The notes under the pieces are model-generated. The model was not told the origin of the DNA. It saw only the letters and a list, made by a program, of their open reading frames with translations, and ran no database searches. A program made the translations under genes and the position numbers. A stretch of 56,856 nucleotides of DNA from Diphasiastrum complanatum (lineage: Eukaryota; Streptophyta; Lycopodiopsida; Lycopodiales; Lycopodiaceae). The DNA lies in the NCBI GenBank assembly GCA_029204225.1, contig MU833399.1:1-56856 (forward strand), given 5' to 3'. Positions 32,971-46,990 of this stretch are shown here, piece after piece. The stretch's first letter is position 1; every line of letters begins with the position of its first letter.

Positions 32971-35720
32971 GAGTTTATTGAGCTTCCTTTAATCATGCCT
33001 AGATCGTGTGAGGCGATTGCACATCGATCTGAGCTCTCTGGACTTCGCTAGAACCGATGAAAGATTTTCAGCCATAGGGACTTGGCGCCGGCTGTATTCT
33101 GGTCACAGTGGCGCCGGGAGCGGCAGGGGTGCTGCTGGCGCCGGGGACAATGTTGGCGCCGCCGGCGCCGGAAGTAAAGCTTGTAGGCGTAACTTTACAG
33201 CATCCACCCCACCTTTATAAAATCTGATGTCCTCATCAGATGTCAGGTTAAAGTAAAGGTGTCTCCCAAAAATGAACTATACATTTGAGCTACTTGGCAC
33301 AGTACTCAATTTACTGGCCACTTTTTATTAACATTGAAGCTGGCACGCCACAAGTCGGAGGCTCAGCTCTTTGTACTGAAAAATTACTTAACTTTGAAAA
33401 TATCACTTTGTCTGGGAAAAGCGTAGATTTTATATTGCTTTCGTAAAACCCAAGAACCTTATTAACTGGTGACAAAGGCCTTTCTGTGAGATGTTCGCCC
33501 CTGTCGCTGCTGACTTCTGACATTGGAACTCCTTTGAGCTCCTGATTTGTCCTTGATGCACTTTGTGCTGACCTCCCCGATCTCCAGATTTGATCGATTC
33601 CGCACAGGTATCAGGGCTCCCTAAGCCAAAGGATACTTCATGGTCCACTCCGCGCCTTGTTGCTTCTGCACCTTGATTTCTCTCCTTGTCATTTCAGTGA
33701 GTTTCAGTTCCGAAGGTAGCCATCCCAAATGAAGACCAACTGCTCCATAGAAGATCTCCCTTGAAATTGCTCTTTCCAACTTTTGACTTCCTGCTTGCGT
33801 TTGGCGGGCGTCGTCGCAAATGAAAGTAACCCAAGAAATAGGCCAGCCATCCATCCTTTGCAAACATCGAGTCGTTTCGTTGTCGTTCACGTGCGAGTAC
33901 TTGAACTGCGAATCCGCCCCCATATTCTGTAGTCCTCTATGTTTGATGGCGTCAGCCTTCAAAAGAAAGGTCCCTTCTCAAGCCATCATCTCCTTGTATC
34001 ACAAGCAATCATGCAAACCTCACCACGAATACATGCAAGCAAGACACTCAGGCAGGTTCACTAACAAGTAACAAAGACAAGGTCCCCCTTTGAGATAGTC
34101 CTGCCAAAGGACCTTTGCCTGGCCGCGTCCATACAGATGGATCACAGAACCAGCCCACAGAGGACACCCCTCCAACTACCCGTGCTTTCACCATTAAGCA
34201 GCACATTGCCTCGGTCACGCCCCACCACTTTTTGCTCGATAGCCCTTATAGCTAAACGATCGGCAGCTATCCTTGAATATACCACCCCCGCGGACGCACC
34301 CGTGCTTTCACCGTTGAACAGCACATTGCCTCAGTGATGCCCCCACCAAATCTAGTCGATAGCCCTTGTAGCTAAACGATCGACCGCATACCACCCCAAT
34401 CGTGGACGCACCCGTGCTTTCACCGTTAGGCAGCACATCGCCTCAGTAACGCCCCCACCAAATTTGGTCGATAGCCCTTATAGCTAAACGAACGGTGGCT
34501 ATCGCGAATATGTCACCCCGCACCCTACAAGGCACAGACCGTGCCCAATGGCAGCGCATTGCCCTACGTGCAGACGGCGCCAGGTCCGAGCCGCGGAAAC
34601 TGACCGCGCTTACGCCTCAAGGGGAGCACCTTGACTCATCAAGCCCCCGTTTTGTCGACCACCCCCAACGTGGACGCACCCGTGCGTACACCGTGGGCAG
34701 CACCTTGCACAACGATCGTCCCGATGAACCCCAAACAATGGCCATCCCCGTGAGATCCACATAGCTGACGGGCCAGTCGGCTCTGACACCACATGTAGCG
34801 CAGGCATCCCGAAGGGAGCCGGGAGCCACGACTTAGCTTCCCAACCTTCAACTCTTGGCGTCCAAACCCACTTGACATACAAGCAGCCAGCTCGCCAACA
34901 ACGATCAAACTTAAGGAGCTGGAAGTTCAGAAACCAGCATTGAGATACAACCTGGCGCAGTGCCAGATCGGGGGTCCCGATGTGGGTGACTCTCCTCCTA
35001 GCAAGTCGCCCGACATACATCAAACTTAACCAACTCGAAGCTTCCTTACAAACGAGTAGCATCCATTCCAAGCGAGTGGTTTGACTTACATCAGACTCAA
35101 CCAACCGAAACCTTCGTCACGAGCGCTGGAAGCCAACCTGGCGCCACGCCAGACTGGACAGCCATAAACAGGTAACTTCCACCCGAGCAAGCCATCCAAC
35201 TCAGCCGACAGGTTAGAGCCCGTTCCCCGAGAGCTTAGCCCATTCACGTTCATGCAAGGAACATTCAGAACCACAAGCCGCGACAGATGTGGAGACAACC
35301 AGTTCCTGGACCAAATGGTCCCGACAGCATACCGCTGGCGCCACGGACCGAACGGTCCCGACGGCATACCGCTGGCGTCCCGGGATACGACCCTCGGCTA
35401 TGTGCCAAATTAAAAAGTCTTAAGCGGCCTTACAACCGGCGCTTTTACCGAACACTGAAACCCAGAAGGTGATCAGAGTCAGCTTGAGGAAAGTGCCACT
35501 TTATTGATAAATCTGAGAAGGTTACATTTCGAGTGTGTGACCGACCCTAGTCTCCGGGGCGCTGGCATGCCAAGGCAAGTGCCAGGACAACATTCCAGCA
35601 AGGGAGGCTGAGACTTGGTTGGAGCTCGCCCTGAGTCGCAACCCGCACTCCCCTATACTGTTGGTGGGATTCGCCACCTCCCCTCATACCAAGTACTCTA
35701 CCCAGGCTGGTAGAGCACGT

Positions 35721-35754
<34 letters not shown>
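32971..35754 (-). repeat. array unit U8 (2784 bp), variant-rich
   Basis: LTR 34794-35717, (CT)14. It carries a block of variants from about 34520 to 34965 (gcattgcccta, cgtgcgtac, cccaacctt, taaggagctgg, gagatacaacctggcgcag) shared with both half-copies in U12. It has many private changes upstream, such as cccttgtagc at 34371. Confidence 0.95.
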
Positions 35755-36535
35755 GAGTTTATTGAGCTTCCTTTAATCATGCCTAGATCGTGTGAGGCGA
35801 TTGCACATCGATCTGAGCTCTCTGGACTTCGCTAGAACCGATGAAAGATTTTCAGCCATAGGGACTTGGCGCCGGCTGTATTCTGGTCACAGTGGCGCCG
35901 GGAGCGGCAGGGGTGCTGCTGGCGCCGGGGACAATGTTGGCGCCGCCGGCGCCGGAAGTAAAGCTTGTAGGCGTAACTTTACAGCATCCACCCCACCTTT
36001 ATAAAATCTGATGTCCTCATCAGATGTCAGGTTAAAGTAAAGGTGTCTCCCAAAAATGAACTATACATTTGAGCTACTTGGCACAGTACTCAATTTACTG
36101 GCCACTTTTTATTAACATTGAAGCTGGCACGCCACAAGTCGGAGGCTCAGCTCTTTGTACTGAAAAATTACTTAACTTTGAAAATATCACTTTGTCTGGG
36201 AAAAGCGTAGATTTTATATTGCTTTCGTAAAACCCAAGAAGCTTATTAACTGGTGACAAAGGCCTTTCTGTGAGATGTTCGCCCCTGTCACTGCTGACTT
36301 CTGACATTGGAACTCCTTTGAGCTCCTGATTTGTCCTTGATGCACTTTGTGCTGAGCTCCCCGATCTCCAGATTTGATCGATTCCGCACAGGTATCAGGG
36401 CTCCCTAAGCCAAAGGATACTTCATGGTCCACTCCGCGCCTTGTTGCTTGGTGGGATTCGCCACCTCCCCTCATACCAAGTACTCTACCCAGGCTGGTAG
36501 AGCACGTTTTTTCTCTCTCTCTCTCTCTCTCTCAA
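35755..36535 (-). repeat. array unit U9 (781 bp, deleted)
   Basis: A clean join at 36449/36450 (ttgttgctt|ggtggg) removes about 2 kb from the internal region to within the LTR. It ends in (CT)10-caagag rather than ctagag. It also carries aagaagctt and gtcactgc variants. The LTR remnant ends at 36504. Confidence 0.95.
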
Positions 36536-39313
36536 GAGTTTATTGAGCTTCCTTTAATCATGCCTAGATCGTGTGAGGCGATTGCACATCGATCTGAGCT
36601 CTCTGGACTTCGCTAGAACCGATGAAAGATTTTCAGCCATAGGGACTTGGCGCCGGCTGTATTATGGTCACAGTGGCGCCGGGAGCGGCAGGGGTGCTGC
36701 TGGCGCCGGGGACAATGTTTGCGCCGCCGGCGCCGGAAGTAAAGCTTGTAGGCGTAACTTTACAGCATCCACCCCACCTTTATAAAATCTGATGTCCTCA
36801 TCAGATGTCAGGTTAAAGTAAAGGTGTCTCCCAAAAATGAACTATACATTTGAGCTACTTGGCACAGTACTCAATTTACTGGCCACTTTTTATTAACATT
36901 GAAGCTGGCACGCCACAAGTCGGAGGCTCAGCTCTTTGTACTGAAAAATTACTTAACTTTGAAAATATCACTTTGTCTGGGAAAAGCGTAGATTTTATAT
37001 TGCTTTCGTAAAACCCAAGAACCTTATTAACTGGTGACAAAGGCCTTTCTGTGAGATGTTCGCCCCTGTCGCTGCTGACTTCTGACATTGGAACTCCTTT
37101 GAGCTCCTGATTTGTCCTTGATGCACTTTGTGCTGAGCTCCCCGATCTCCAGATTTGATCGATTCCGCACAGGTATCAGGGCTCCCTAAGCCAAAGGATA
37201 CTTCATGGTCCACTCCGCGCCTTGTTGCTTCTGCACCTTGATTTCTCTCCTTGTCATTTCAGTGAGTTTCAGTTCCGAAGGTAGCCATCCCAAATGAAGA
37301 CCAACTGCTCCATAGAAGATCTCCCTTGAAATTGCTCTTTCCAACTTTTGACTTCCTGCTTGCGTTTGGCGGGCGTCGTCGCAAATGAAAGTAACCCAAG
37401 AAATAGGCCAGCCATCCATCCTTTGCAAACATCGAGTCGTTTCGTTGTCGTTCACGTGCGAGTACTTGAACTACGAATCCGCCCCCATATTCTGTAGTCC
37501 TCTTTGTTTGATGGCGTCAGCCTTCAAAAGAAAGGTCCCTTCTCAAGCCATCAGCTCCTTGTATCACAAGCAATCATGCAAACCTCACCACGAATACATG
37601 CAAGCAAGACACTCAGGCAGGTTCACTAACAGGTAACAAAGACAAGGTCCCCCTTTGAGATAGTCCTGCCAAAGGACCTTTGCCTGGCCGCGCCCATACA
37701 GATGGATCACAGAACCAGCCCACAGAGGACACCCCTCCAACTACCCGTGCTTTCACCATTAAGCAGCACATTGCCTCGGTCACGCCCCACCACTTTTTGC
37801 TCGATAGCCCTTATAGCTAAACGATCGGCAGCTATCCTTGAATATACCACCCCCGCGGACGCACCCGTGCTTTCACCGTTGAACAGCACATTGCCTCAGT
37901 GACGCCCCCACCAAATCTAGTCGATAGCCCTTATAGCTAAACGATCGACCGCATACCACCCCAATCGTGGACGCACCCGTGCTTTCACCGTTAGGCAGCA
38001 CATCGCCTCAGTAACGCCCCCACCAAATTTGGTCGATAGCCCTTATAGCTAAACGAACGGTGGCTATCGCGAATATGTCACCCCGCACCCCACAAGGCAC
38101 AGACCGTGCCCAATGGCAGCGCATTGTCCTACGTGCAGACGGCGCCAGGCCCGAGCCGCGGAAACTGACCGCGCTTACGCCTCAAGGGGAGCACCTTGAC
38201 TCATCAAGCCCCCGTTTTGCCGACCACCCCCAACGTGGACGCACCCGTGCTTACACCGTGGGCAGCACCTTGCACAACGATCGTCCCGATGAACCCCAAA
38301 CAATGGCCATCCCCGTGAGATCCACATAGCTGACGGGCCAGTCGGCTCTGACACCACATGTAGCGCAGGCATCCCGAAGGGAGCCGGGAGCCACGACTTA
38401 GCTTCCCAGCCTTCAACTCTTGGCGTCCAAACCCACTTGACATACAAGCAGCCAGCTCGCCAACAACGATCAAACTTAAGCAGCTGGAAGTTCAGAAACC
38501 AGCATTGAGATCCAACCTGGCGCCGTGCCAGATCGGGGGTCCCGATGTGGGTGACTCTCCTCCTAGCAAGTCGCCCGACATACATCAAACTTAACCAACT
38601 CGAAGCTTCCTTACAAACGAGTAGCATCCATTCCAAGCGAGTGGTTTGACTTACATCAGACTCAACCAACCGAAACCTTCGTCACGAGCGCTGGAAGCCA
38701 ACCTGGCGCCACGCCAGACTGGACAGCCATAAACAGGTAACTTCCACCCGAGCAAGCCATCCAACTCAGCCGACAGGTTAGAGCCCGTTCCCCGAGAGCT
38801 TAGCCCATTCACGTTCATGCAAGGAACATTCAGAACCACAAGCCGCGACAGATGTGGAGACAACCAGTTCCTGGACCAAATGGTCCCGACAGCATACCGC
38901 TGGCGCCACGGACCGAACGGTCCCGACGGCATACCGCTGGCGTCCCGGGATACGACCCTCGGCTATGTGCCAAATTAAAAAGTCTTAAGCGGCCTTACAA
39001 CCGGCGCTTTTACCGAACACTGAAACCCAGAAGGTGATCAGAGTCAGCTTGAGGAAAGTGCCACTTTATTGATAAATCTGAGAAGGCTACATTTCGAGTG
39101 TGTGACCGACCCTAGTCTCCGGGGCGCTGGCATGCCAAGGCAAGTGCCAGGACAACATTCCAGCAAGGGAGGCTGAGACTTGGTTGGAGCTCGCCCTGAG
39201 TCGCAACCCGCACTCCCCTATACTGTTGGTGGGATTCGCCACCTCCCCTCATACCAAGTACTCTACCCAGGCTGGTAGAGCACGTTTTTTCTCTCTCTCT
39301 CTCTCTCTCTCTA
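36536..39313 (-). repeat. array unit U10 (2778 bp)
   Basis: LTR 38359-39282, (CT)11. It has tattatggtc at 36659 (shared with U14 and U15) and the private change gacaatgtttgcgcc at about 36715. Confidence 0.95.
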
Positions 39314-42063
39314 GAGTTTATTGAGCTTCCTTTAATCATGCCTAGATCGTGTGAGGCGATTGCACATCGATCTGAGCTCTCTGGACTTCGCTAGAACCGA
39401 TGAAAGATTTTCAGCCATAGGGACTTGGCGCCGGCTGTATTCTGGTCACAGTGGCGCCGGGAGCGGCAGGGGTGCTGCTGGCGCCGGGGACAATGTTGGC
39501 GCCGCCGGCGCCGGAAGTAAAGCTTGTAGGCGTAACTTTACAGCATCCACCCCACCTTTATAAAATCTGATGTCCTCATCAGATGTCAGGTTAAAGTAAA
39601 GGTGTCTCCCAAAAATGAACTATACATTTGAGCTACTTGGCACAGTACTCAATTTACTGGCCACTTTTTATTAACATTGAAGCTGGCACGCCACAAGTCG
39701 GAGGCTCAGCTCTTTGTACTGAAAAATTACTTAACTTTGAAAATATCACTTTGTCTGGGAAAAGCGTAGATTTTATATTGCTTTCGTAAAACCCAAGAAG
39801 CTTATTAACTGGTGACAAAGGCCTTTCTGTGAGATGTTCGCCCCTGTCGCTGCTGACTTCTGACATTGGAACTCCTTTGAGCTCCTGATTTGTCCTTGAT
39901 GCACTTTGTGCTGAGCTCCCCGATCTCCAGATTTGATCGATTCCGCACAGGTATCAGGGCTCCCTAAGCCAAAGGATACTTCATGGTCCACTCCGCGCCT
40001 TGTTGCTTCTGCACCTTGATTTCTCTCCTTGTCATTTCAGTGAGTTTCAGTTCCGAAGGTAGCCATCCCAAATGAAGACCAACTGCTCCATAGAAGATCT
40101 CCCTTGAAATTGCTCTTTCCAACTTTTGACTTCCTGCTTGCGTTTGGCGGGCGTCGTCGCAAATGAAAGTAACCCAAGAAATAGGCCAGCCATCCATCCT
40201 TTGCAAACATCGAGTCGTTTCGTTGTCGTTCACGTGCGAGTACTTGAACTGCGAATCCGCCCCCATATTCTGTAGTCCTCTTTGTTTGATGGCGTCAGCC
40301 TTCAAAAGAAAGGTCCCTTCTCAAGCCATCATCTCCTTGTATCACAAGCAATCATGCAAACCTCACCACGAATACATGCAAGCAAGACACTCAGGCAGGT
40401 TCACTAACAGGTAACAAAGACAAGGTCCCCCTTTGAGATAGTCCTGCCAAAGGACCTTTGCCTGGCCGCGCCCATACAGATGGATCACAGAACCAGCCCA
40501 CAGAGGACACCCCTCCAACTACCCGTGCTTTCACCATTAAGCAGCACATTGCCTCGGTCACGCCCCACCACTTTTTGCTCGATAGCCCTTATAGCTAAAC
40601 GATCGGCAGCTATCCTTGAATATACCACCCCCGCGGACGCACCCGTGCTTTCACCGTTGAACAGCACATTGCCTCAGTGACGCCCCCACCAAATCTAGTC
40701 GATAGCCCTTATAGCTAAACGATCGACCGCATACCACCCCAATCGTGGACGCACCCGTGCTTTCACCGTTAGGCAGCACATCGCCTCAGTAACGCCCCCA
40801 CCAAATTTGGTCGATAGCCCTTATAGCTAAACGAACGGTGGCTATCGCGAATATGTCACCCCGCACCCCACAAGGCACAGACCGTGCCCAATGGCAGCGC
40901 ATTGTCCTACGTGCAGACGGCGCCAGGTCCGAGCCGCGGAAACTGACCGCGCTTACGCCTCAAGGGGAGCACCTTGACTCATCAAGCCCCCGTTTTGCCG
41001 ACCACCCCCAACGTGGACGCACCCGTGCTTACACCGTGGGCAGCACCTTGCACAACGATCGTCCCGATGAACCCCAAACAATGGCCATCCCCGTGAGATC
41101 CACATAGCTGACGGGCCAGTCGGCTCTGACACCACATGTAGCGCAGGCATCCCGAAGGGAGCCGGGAGCCACGACTTAGCTTCCCAGCCTTCAACTCTTG
41201 GCGTCCAAACCCACTTGACATACAAGCAGCCAGCTCGCCAACAACGATCAAACTTAAGCAGCTGGAAGTTCAGAAACCAGCATTGAGATCCAACCTGGCG
41301 CCGTGCCAGATCGGGGGTCCCGATGTGGGTGACTCTCCTCCTAGCAAGTCGCCCGACATACATCAAACTTAACCAACTCGAAGCTTCCTTACAAACGAGT
41401 AGCATCCATTCCAAGCGAGTGGTTTGACTTACATCAGACTCAACCAACCGAAACCTTCGTCACGAGCGCTGGAAGCCAACCTGGCGCCACGCCAGACTGG
41501 ACAGCCATAAACAGGTAACTTCCACCCGAGCAAGCCATCCAACTCAGCCGACAGGTTAGAGCCCGTTCCCCGAGAGCTTAGCCCATTCACGTTCATGCAA
41601 GGAACATTCAGAACCACAAGCCGCGACAGATGTGGAGACAACCAGTTCCTGGACCAAATGGTCCCGACAGCATACCGCTGGCGCCACGGACCGAACGGTC
41701 CCGACGGCATACCGCTGGCGTCCCGGGATACGACCCTCGGCTATGTGCCAAATTAAAAAGTCTTAAGCGGCCTTACAACCGGCGCTTTTACCGAACACTG
41801 AAACCCAGAAGGTGATCAGAGTCAGCTTGAGGAAAGTGCCACTTTATTGATAAATCTGAGAAGGTTACATTTCGAGTGTGTGACCGACCCTAGTCTCCGG
41901 GGCGCTGGCATGCCAAGGCAAGTGCCAGGACAACATTCCAGCAAGGGAGGCTGAGACTTGGTTGGAGCTCGCCCTGAGTCGCAACCCGCACTCCCCTATA
42001 CTGTTGGTGGGATTCGCCACCTCCCCTCATACCAAGTACTCTACCCAGGCTGGTAGAGCACGT

Positions 42064-42097
<34 letters not shown>
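39314..42097 (-). repeat. array unit U11 (2784 bp)
   Basis: LTR 41137-42060, (CT)14. It carries aagaagctt (39797) and atcatctcc (40329), and ggtccgag (40926) without the rest of the U8 variant block, so it is mosaic. Confidence 0.95.
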
Positions 42098-45000
42098 GAG
42101 TTTATTGAGCTTCCTTTAATCATGCCTAGATCGTGTGAGGCGATTGCACATCGATCTGAGCTCTCTGGACTTCGCTAGAACCGATGAAAGATTTTCAGCC
42201 ATAGGGACTTGGCGCCGGCTGTATTCTGGTCACAGTGGCGCCGGGAGCGGCAGGGGTGCTGCTGGCGCCGGGGACAATGTTGGCGCCGCCGGCGCCGGAA
42301 GTAAAGCTTGTAGGCGTAACTTTACAGCATCCACCCCACCTTTATAAAATCTGATGTCCTCATCAGATGTCAGGTTAAAGTAAAGGTGTCTCCCAAAAAT
42401 GAACTATACATTTGAGCTACTTGGCACAGTACTCAATTTACTGGCCACTTTTTATTAACATTGAAGCTGGCACGCCACAAGTCGGAGGCTCAGCTCTTTG
42501 TACTGAAAAATTACTTAACTTTGAAAATATCACTTTGTCTGGGAAAAGCGTAGATTTTATATTGCTTTCGTAAAACCCAAGAACCTTATTAACTGGTGAC
42601 AAAGGCCTTTCTGTGAGATGTTCGCCCCTGTCGCTGCTGACTTCTGACATTGGAACTCCTTTGAGCTCCTGATTTGTCCTTGATGCACTTTGTGCTGAGC
42701 TCCCCGATCTCCAGATTTGATCGATTCCGCACAGGTATCAGGGCTCCCTAAGCCAAAGGATACTTCATGGTCCACTCCGCGCCTTGTTGCTTCTGCACCT
42801 TGATTTCTCTCCTTGTCATTTCAGTGAGTTTCAGTTCCGAAGGTAGCCATCCCAAATGAAGACCAACTGCTCCATAGAAGATCTCCCTTGAAATTGCTCT
42901 TTCCAACTTTTGACTTCCTGCTTGCGTTTGGCGGGCGTCGTCGCAAATGAAAGTAACCCAAGAAATAGGCCAGCCATCCATCCTTTGCAAACATCGAGTC
43001 GTTTCGTTGTCGTTCACGTGCGAGTACTTGAACTGCGAATCCGCCCCCATATTCTGTAGTCCTCTTTGTTTGATGGCGTCAGCCTTCAAAAGAAAGGTCC
43101 CTTCTCAAGCCATCAGCTCCTTGTATCACAAGCAATCATGCAAACCTCACCACGAATACATGCAAGCAAGACACTCAGGCAGGTTCACTAACAGGTAACA
43201 AAGACAAGGTCCCCCTTTGAGATAGTCCTGCCAAAGGACCTTTGCCTGGCCGCGCCCATACAGATGGATCACAGAACCAGCCCACAGAGGACACCCCTCC
43301 AACTACCCGTGCTTTCACCATTAAGCAGCACATTGCCTCGGTCACGCCCCACCACTTTTTGCTCGATAGCCCTTATAGCTAAACGATCGGCAGCTATCCT
43401 TGAATATACCACCCCCGCGGACGCACCCGTGCTTTCACCGTTGAACAGCACATTGCCTCAGTGACGCCCCCACCAAATCTAGTCGATAGCCCTTATAGCT
43501 AAACGATCGACCGCATACCACCCCAATCGTGGACGCACCCGTGCTTTCACCGTTAGGCAGCACATCGCCTCAGTAACGCCCCCACCAAATTTGGTCGATA
43601 GCCCTTATAGCTAAACGAACGGTGGCTATCGCGAATATGTCACCCCGCACCCCTACAAGGCACAGACCGTGCCCAATGGCAGCGCATTGCCCTACGTGCA
43701 GACGGCGCCAGGTCCGAGCCGCGGAAACTGACCGCGCTTACGCCTCAAGGGGAGCACCTTGACTCATCAAGCCCCCGTTTTGCCGACCACCCCCAACGTG
43801 GACGCACCCGTGCGTACACCGTGGGCAGCACCTTGCACAACGATCGTCCCGATGAACCCCAAACAATGGCCATCCCCGTGAGATCCACATAGCTGACGGG
43901 CCAGTCGGCTCTGACACCACATGTAGCGCAGGCATCCCGAAGGGAGCCGGGAGCCACGACTTAGCTTCCCAACCTTCAACTCTTGGCGTCCAAACCCACT
44001 TGACATACAAGCAGCCAGCTCGCCAACAACGATCAAACTTAAGGCAGCTGGAAGTTCAGAAACCAGCATTGAGATACAACCTGGCGCAGTGCCAGATCGG
44101 GGGTCCCGATGTGGGTGACTCTCCTCCTAGCAAGTCGCCCGACATACATCAAACTTAACCAACTCGAAGCTTCCTTACAAACGAGTAGCATCCATTCCAA
44201 GCGAGTGGTTTGACTTACATCAGACTCAACCAACCGAAACCTTCGTCACGAGCGCTGGAAGCCAACCTGGCGCCACGCCAGACTGGACAGCCATAAACAG
44301 GTAACTTCCACCCGAGCAAGCCATCCAACTCAGCCGACAGGTTAGAGCCCGTTCCCCGAGAGCTTAGCCCATTCACGTTCATGCAAGGAACATTCAGAAC
44401 CACAAGCCGCGACAGATGTGGAGACAACCAGTTCCTGGACCAAATGGTCCCGACAGCATACCGCTGGCGCCACGGACCGAACGGTCCCGACGGCATACCG
44501 CTGGCGTCCCGGGATACGACCCTCGGCTATGTGCCAAATTAAAAAGTCTTAAGCGGCCTTACAACCGGCGCTTTTACCGAACACTGAAACCCAGAAGGTG
44601 ATCAGAGTCAGCTTGAGGAAAGTGCCACTTTATTGATAAATCTGAGAAGGTTACATTTCGAGTGTGTGACCGACCCTAGTCTCGGGGGCGCTGGCATGCT
44701 AAACGATCGGCAGCTATCCTTGAATATACCACCCCCGCGGACGCACCCGTGCTTTCACCGTTGAACAGCACATTGCCTCAGTGACGCCCCCACCAAATCT
44801 AGTCGATAGCCCTTATAGCTAAACGATCGACCGCATACCACCCCAATCGTGGACGCACCCGTGCTTTCACCGTTAGGCAGCACATCGCCTCAGTAACGCC
44901 CCCACCAAATTTGGTCGATAGCCCTTATAGCTAAACGAATGGTGGCTATCGCGAATATGTCACCCCGCACCCTACAAGGCACAGACCGTGCCCAATGGCA

Positions 45001-46171
45001 GCGCATTGCCCTACGTGCAGACGGCGCCAGGTCCGAGCCGCGGAAACTGACCGCGCCTACGCCTCAAGGGGAGCACCTTGACTCATCAAGCCCCCGTTTT
45101 GCCGACCACCCCCAACGTGGACGCACCCGTGCGTACACCGTGGGCAGCACCTTGCACAACGATCGTCCCGATGAACCCCAAACAATGGCCATCCCCGTGA
45201 GATCCACATAGCTGACGGGCCAGTCGGCTCTGACACCACATGTAGCGCAGGCATCCCGAAGGGAGCCGGGAGCCACGACTTAGCTTCCCAACCTTCAACT
45301 CTTGGCGTCCAAACCCACTTGACATACAAGCAGCCAGCTCGCCAACAACGATCAAACTTAAGGAGCTGGAAGTTCAGAAACCAGCATTGAGATACAACCT
45401 GGCGCAGTGCCAGATCGGGGGTCCCGATGTGGGTGACTCTCCTCCTAGCAAGTCGCCCGACATACATCAAACTTAACCAACTCGAAGCTTCCTTACAAAC
45501 GAGTAGCATCCATTCCAAGCGAGTGGTTTGACTTACATCAGACTCAACCAACCGAAACCTTCGTCACGAGCGCTGGAAGCCAACCTGGCGCCACGCCAGA
45601 CTGGACAGCCATAAACAGGTAACTTCCACCCGAGCAAGCCATCCAACTCAGCCGACAGGTTAGAGCCCGTTCCCCGAGAGCTTAGCCCATTCACGTTCAT
45701 GCAAGGAACATTCAGAACCACAAGCCGCGACAGATGTGGAGACAACCAGTTCCTGGACCAAATGGTCCCGACAGCATACCGCTGGCGCCACGGACCGAAC
45801 GGTCCCGACGGCATACCGCTGGCGTCCCGGGATACGACCCTCGGCTATGTGCCAAATTAAAAAGTCTTAAGCGGCCTTACAACCGGCGCTTTTACCGAAC
45901 ACTGAAACCCAGAAGGTGATCAGAGTCAGCTTGAGGAAAGTGCCACTTTATTGATAAATCTGAGAAGGTTACATTTCGAGTGTGTGACCGACCCTAGTCT
46001 CCGGGGCGCTGGCATGCCAAGGCAAGTGCCAGGACAACATTCCAGCAAGGGAGGCTGAGACTTGGTTGGAGCTCGCCCTGAGTCGCAACCCGCACTCCCC
46101 TATACTGTTGGTGGGATTCGCCACCTCCCCTCATACCAAGTACTCTACCCAGGCTGGTAGAGCACGTTTTT

Positions 46172-46205
<34 letters not shown>
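42098..46205 (-). repeat. array unit U12 (4108 bp, with a 1320-bp internal duplication)
   Basis: At 44699 the LTR breaks at ggcatgc and the sequence jumps back to taaacgatcggcagc, first seen at 43379. This duplicates the leader, PBS and most of the LTR. Both half-copies carry the U8 variant block. LTR pieces are 43922-44699 and 45241-46164. The T run before (CT)14 is T10 instead of T6. Confidence 0.95.
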
Positions 46206-46990
46206 GAGTTTATTGAGCTTCCTTTAATCATGCCTAGATCGTGTGAGGCGATTGCACATCGATCTGAGCTCTCTGGACTTCGCTAGAACCGATGAAAGAT
46301 TTTCAGCCATAGGGACTTGGCGCCGGCTGTATTCTGGTCACAGTGGCGCCGGGAGCGGCAGGGGTGCTGCTGGCGCCGGGGACAATGTTGGCGCCGCCGG
46401 CACCGGAAGTAAAGCTTGTAGGCGTAACTTTACAGCATCCACCCCACCTTTATAAAATCTGATGTCCTCATCAGATGTCAGGTTAAAGTAAAGGTGTCTC
46501 CCAAAAATGAACTATACATTTGAGCTACTTGGCACAGTACTCAATTTACTGGCCACTTTTTATTAACATTGAAGCTGGCACGCCACAAGTCGGAGGCTCA
46601 GCTCTTTGTACTGAAAAATTACTTAACTTTGAAAATATCACTTTGTCTGGGAAAAGCGTAGATTTTATATTGCTTTCGTAAAACCCAAGAAGCTTATTAA
46701 CTGGTGACAAAGGCCTTTCTGTGAGATGTTCGCCCCTGTCACTGCTGACTTCTGACATTAGAACTCCTTTGAGCTCCTGATTTGTCCTTGATGCACTTTG
46801 TGCTGAGCTCCCCGATCTCCAGATTTGATCGATTCCGCACAGGTATCAGGGCTCCCTAAGCCAAAGGATACTTCATGGTCCACTCCGCGCCTTGTTGCTT
46901 GGTGGGATTCGCCACCTCCCCTCATACCAAGTACTCTACCCAGGCTGGTAGAGCACGTTTTTTCTCTCTCTCTCTCTCTCTCTCTCTCAA
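46206..46990 (-). repeat. array unit U13 (785 bp, deleted, twin of U9)
   Basis: It has the same join as U9 (46900/46901), the same aagaagctt and gtcactgc variants and the same (CT)n-caagag end ((CT)12 here). Private changes are ccggcaccgg and cattagaac. The LTR remnant ends at 46955. Confidence 0.95.
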
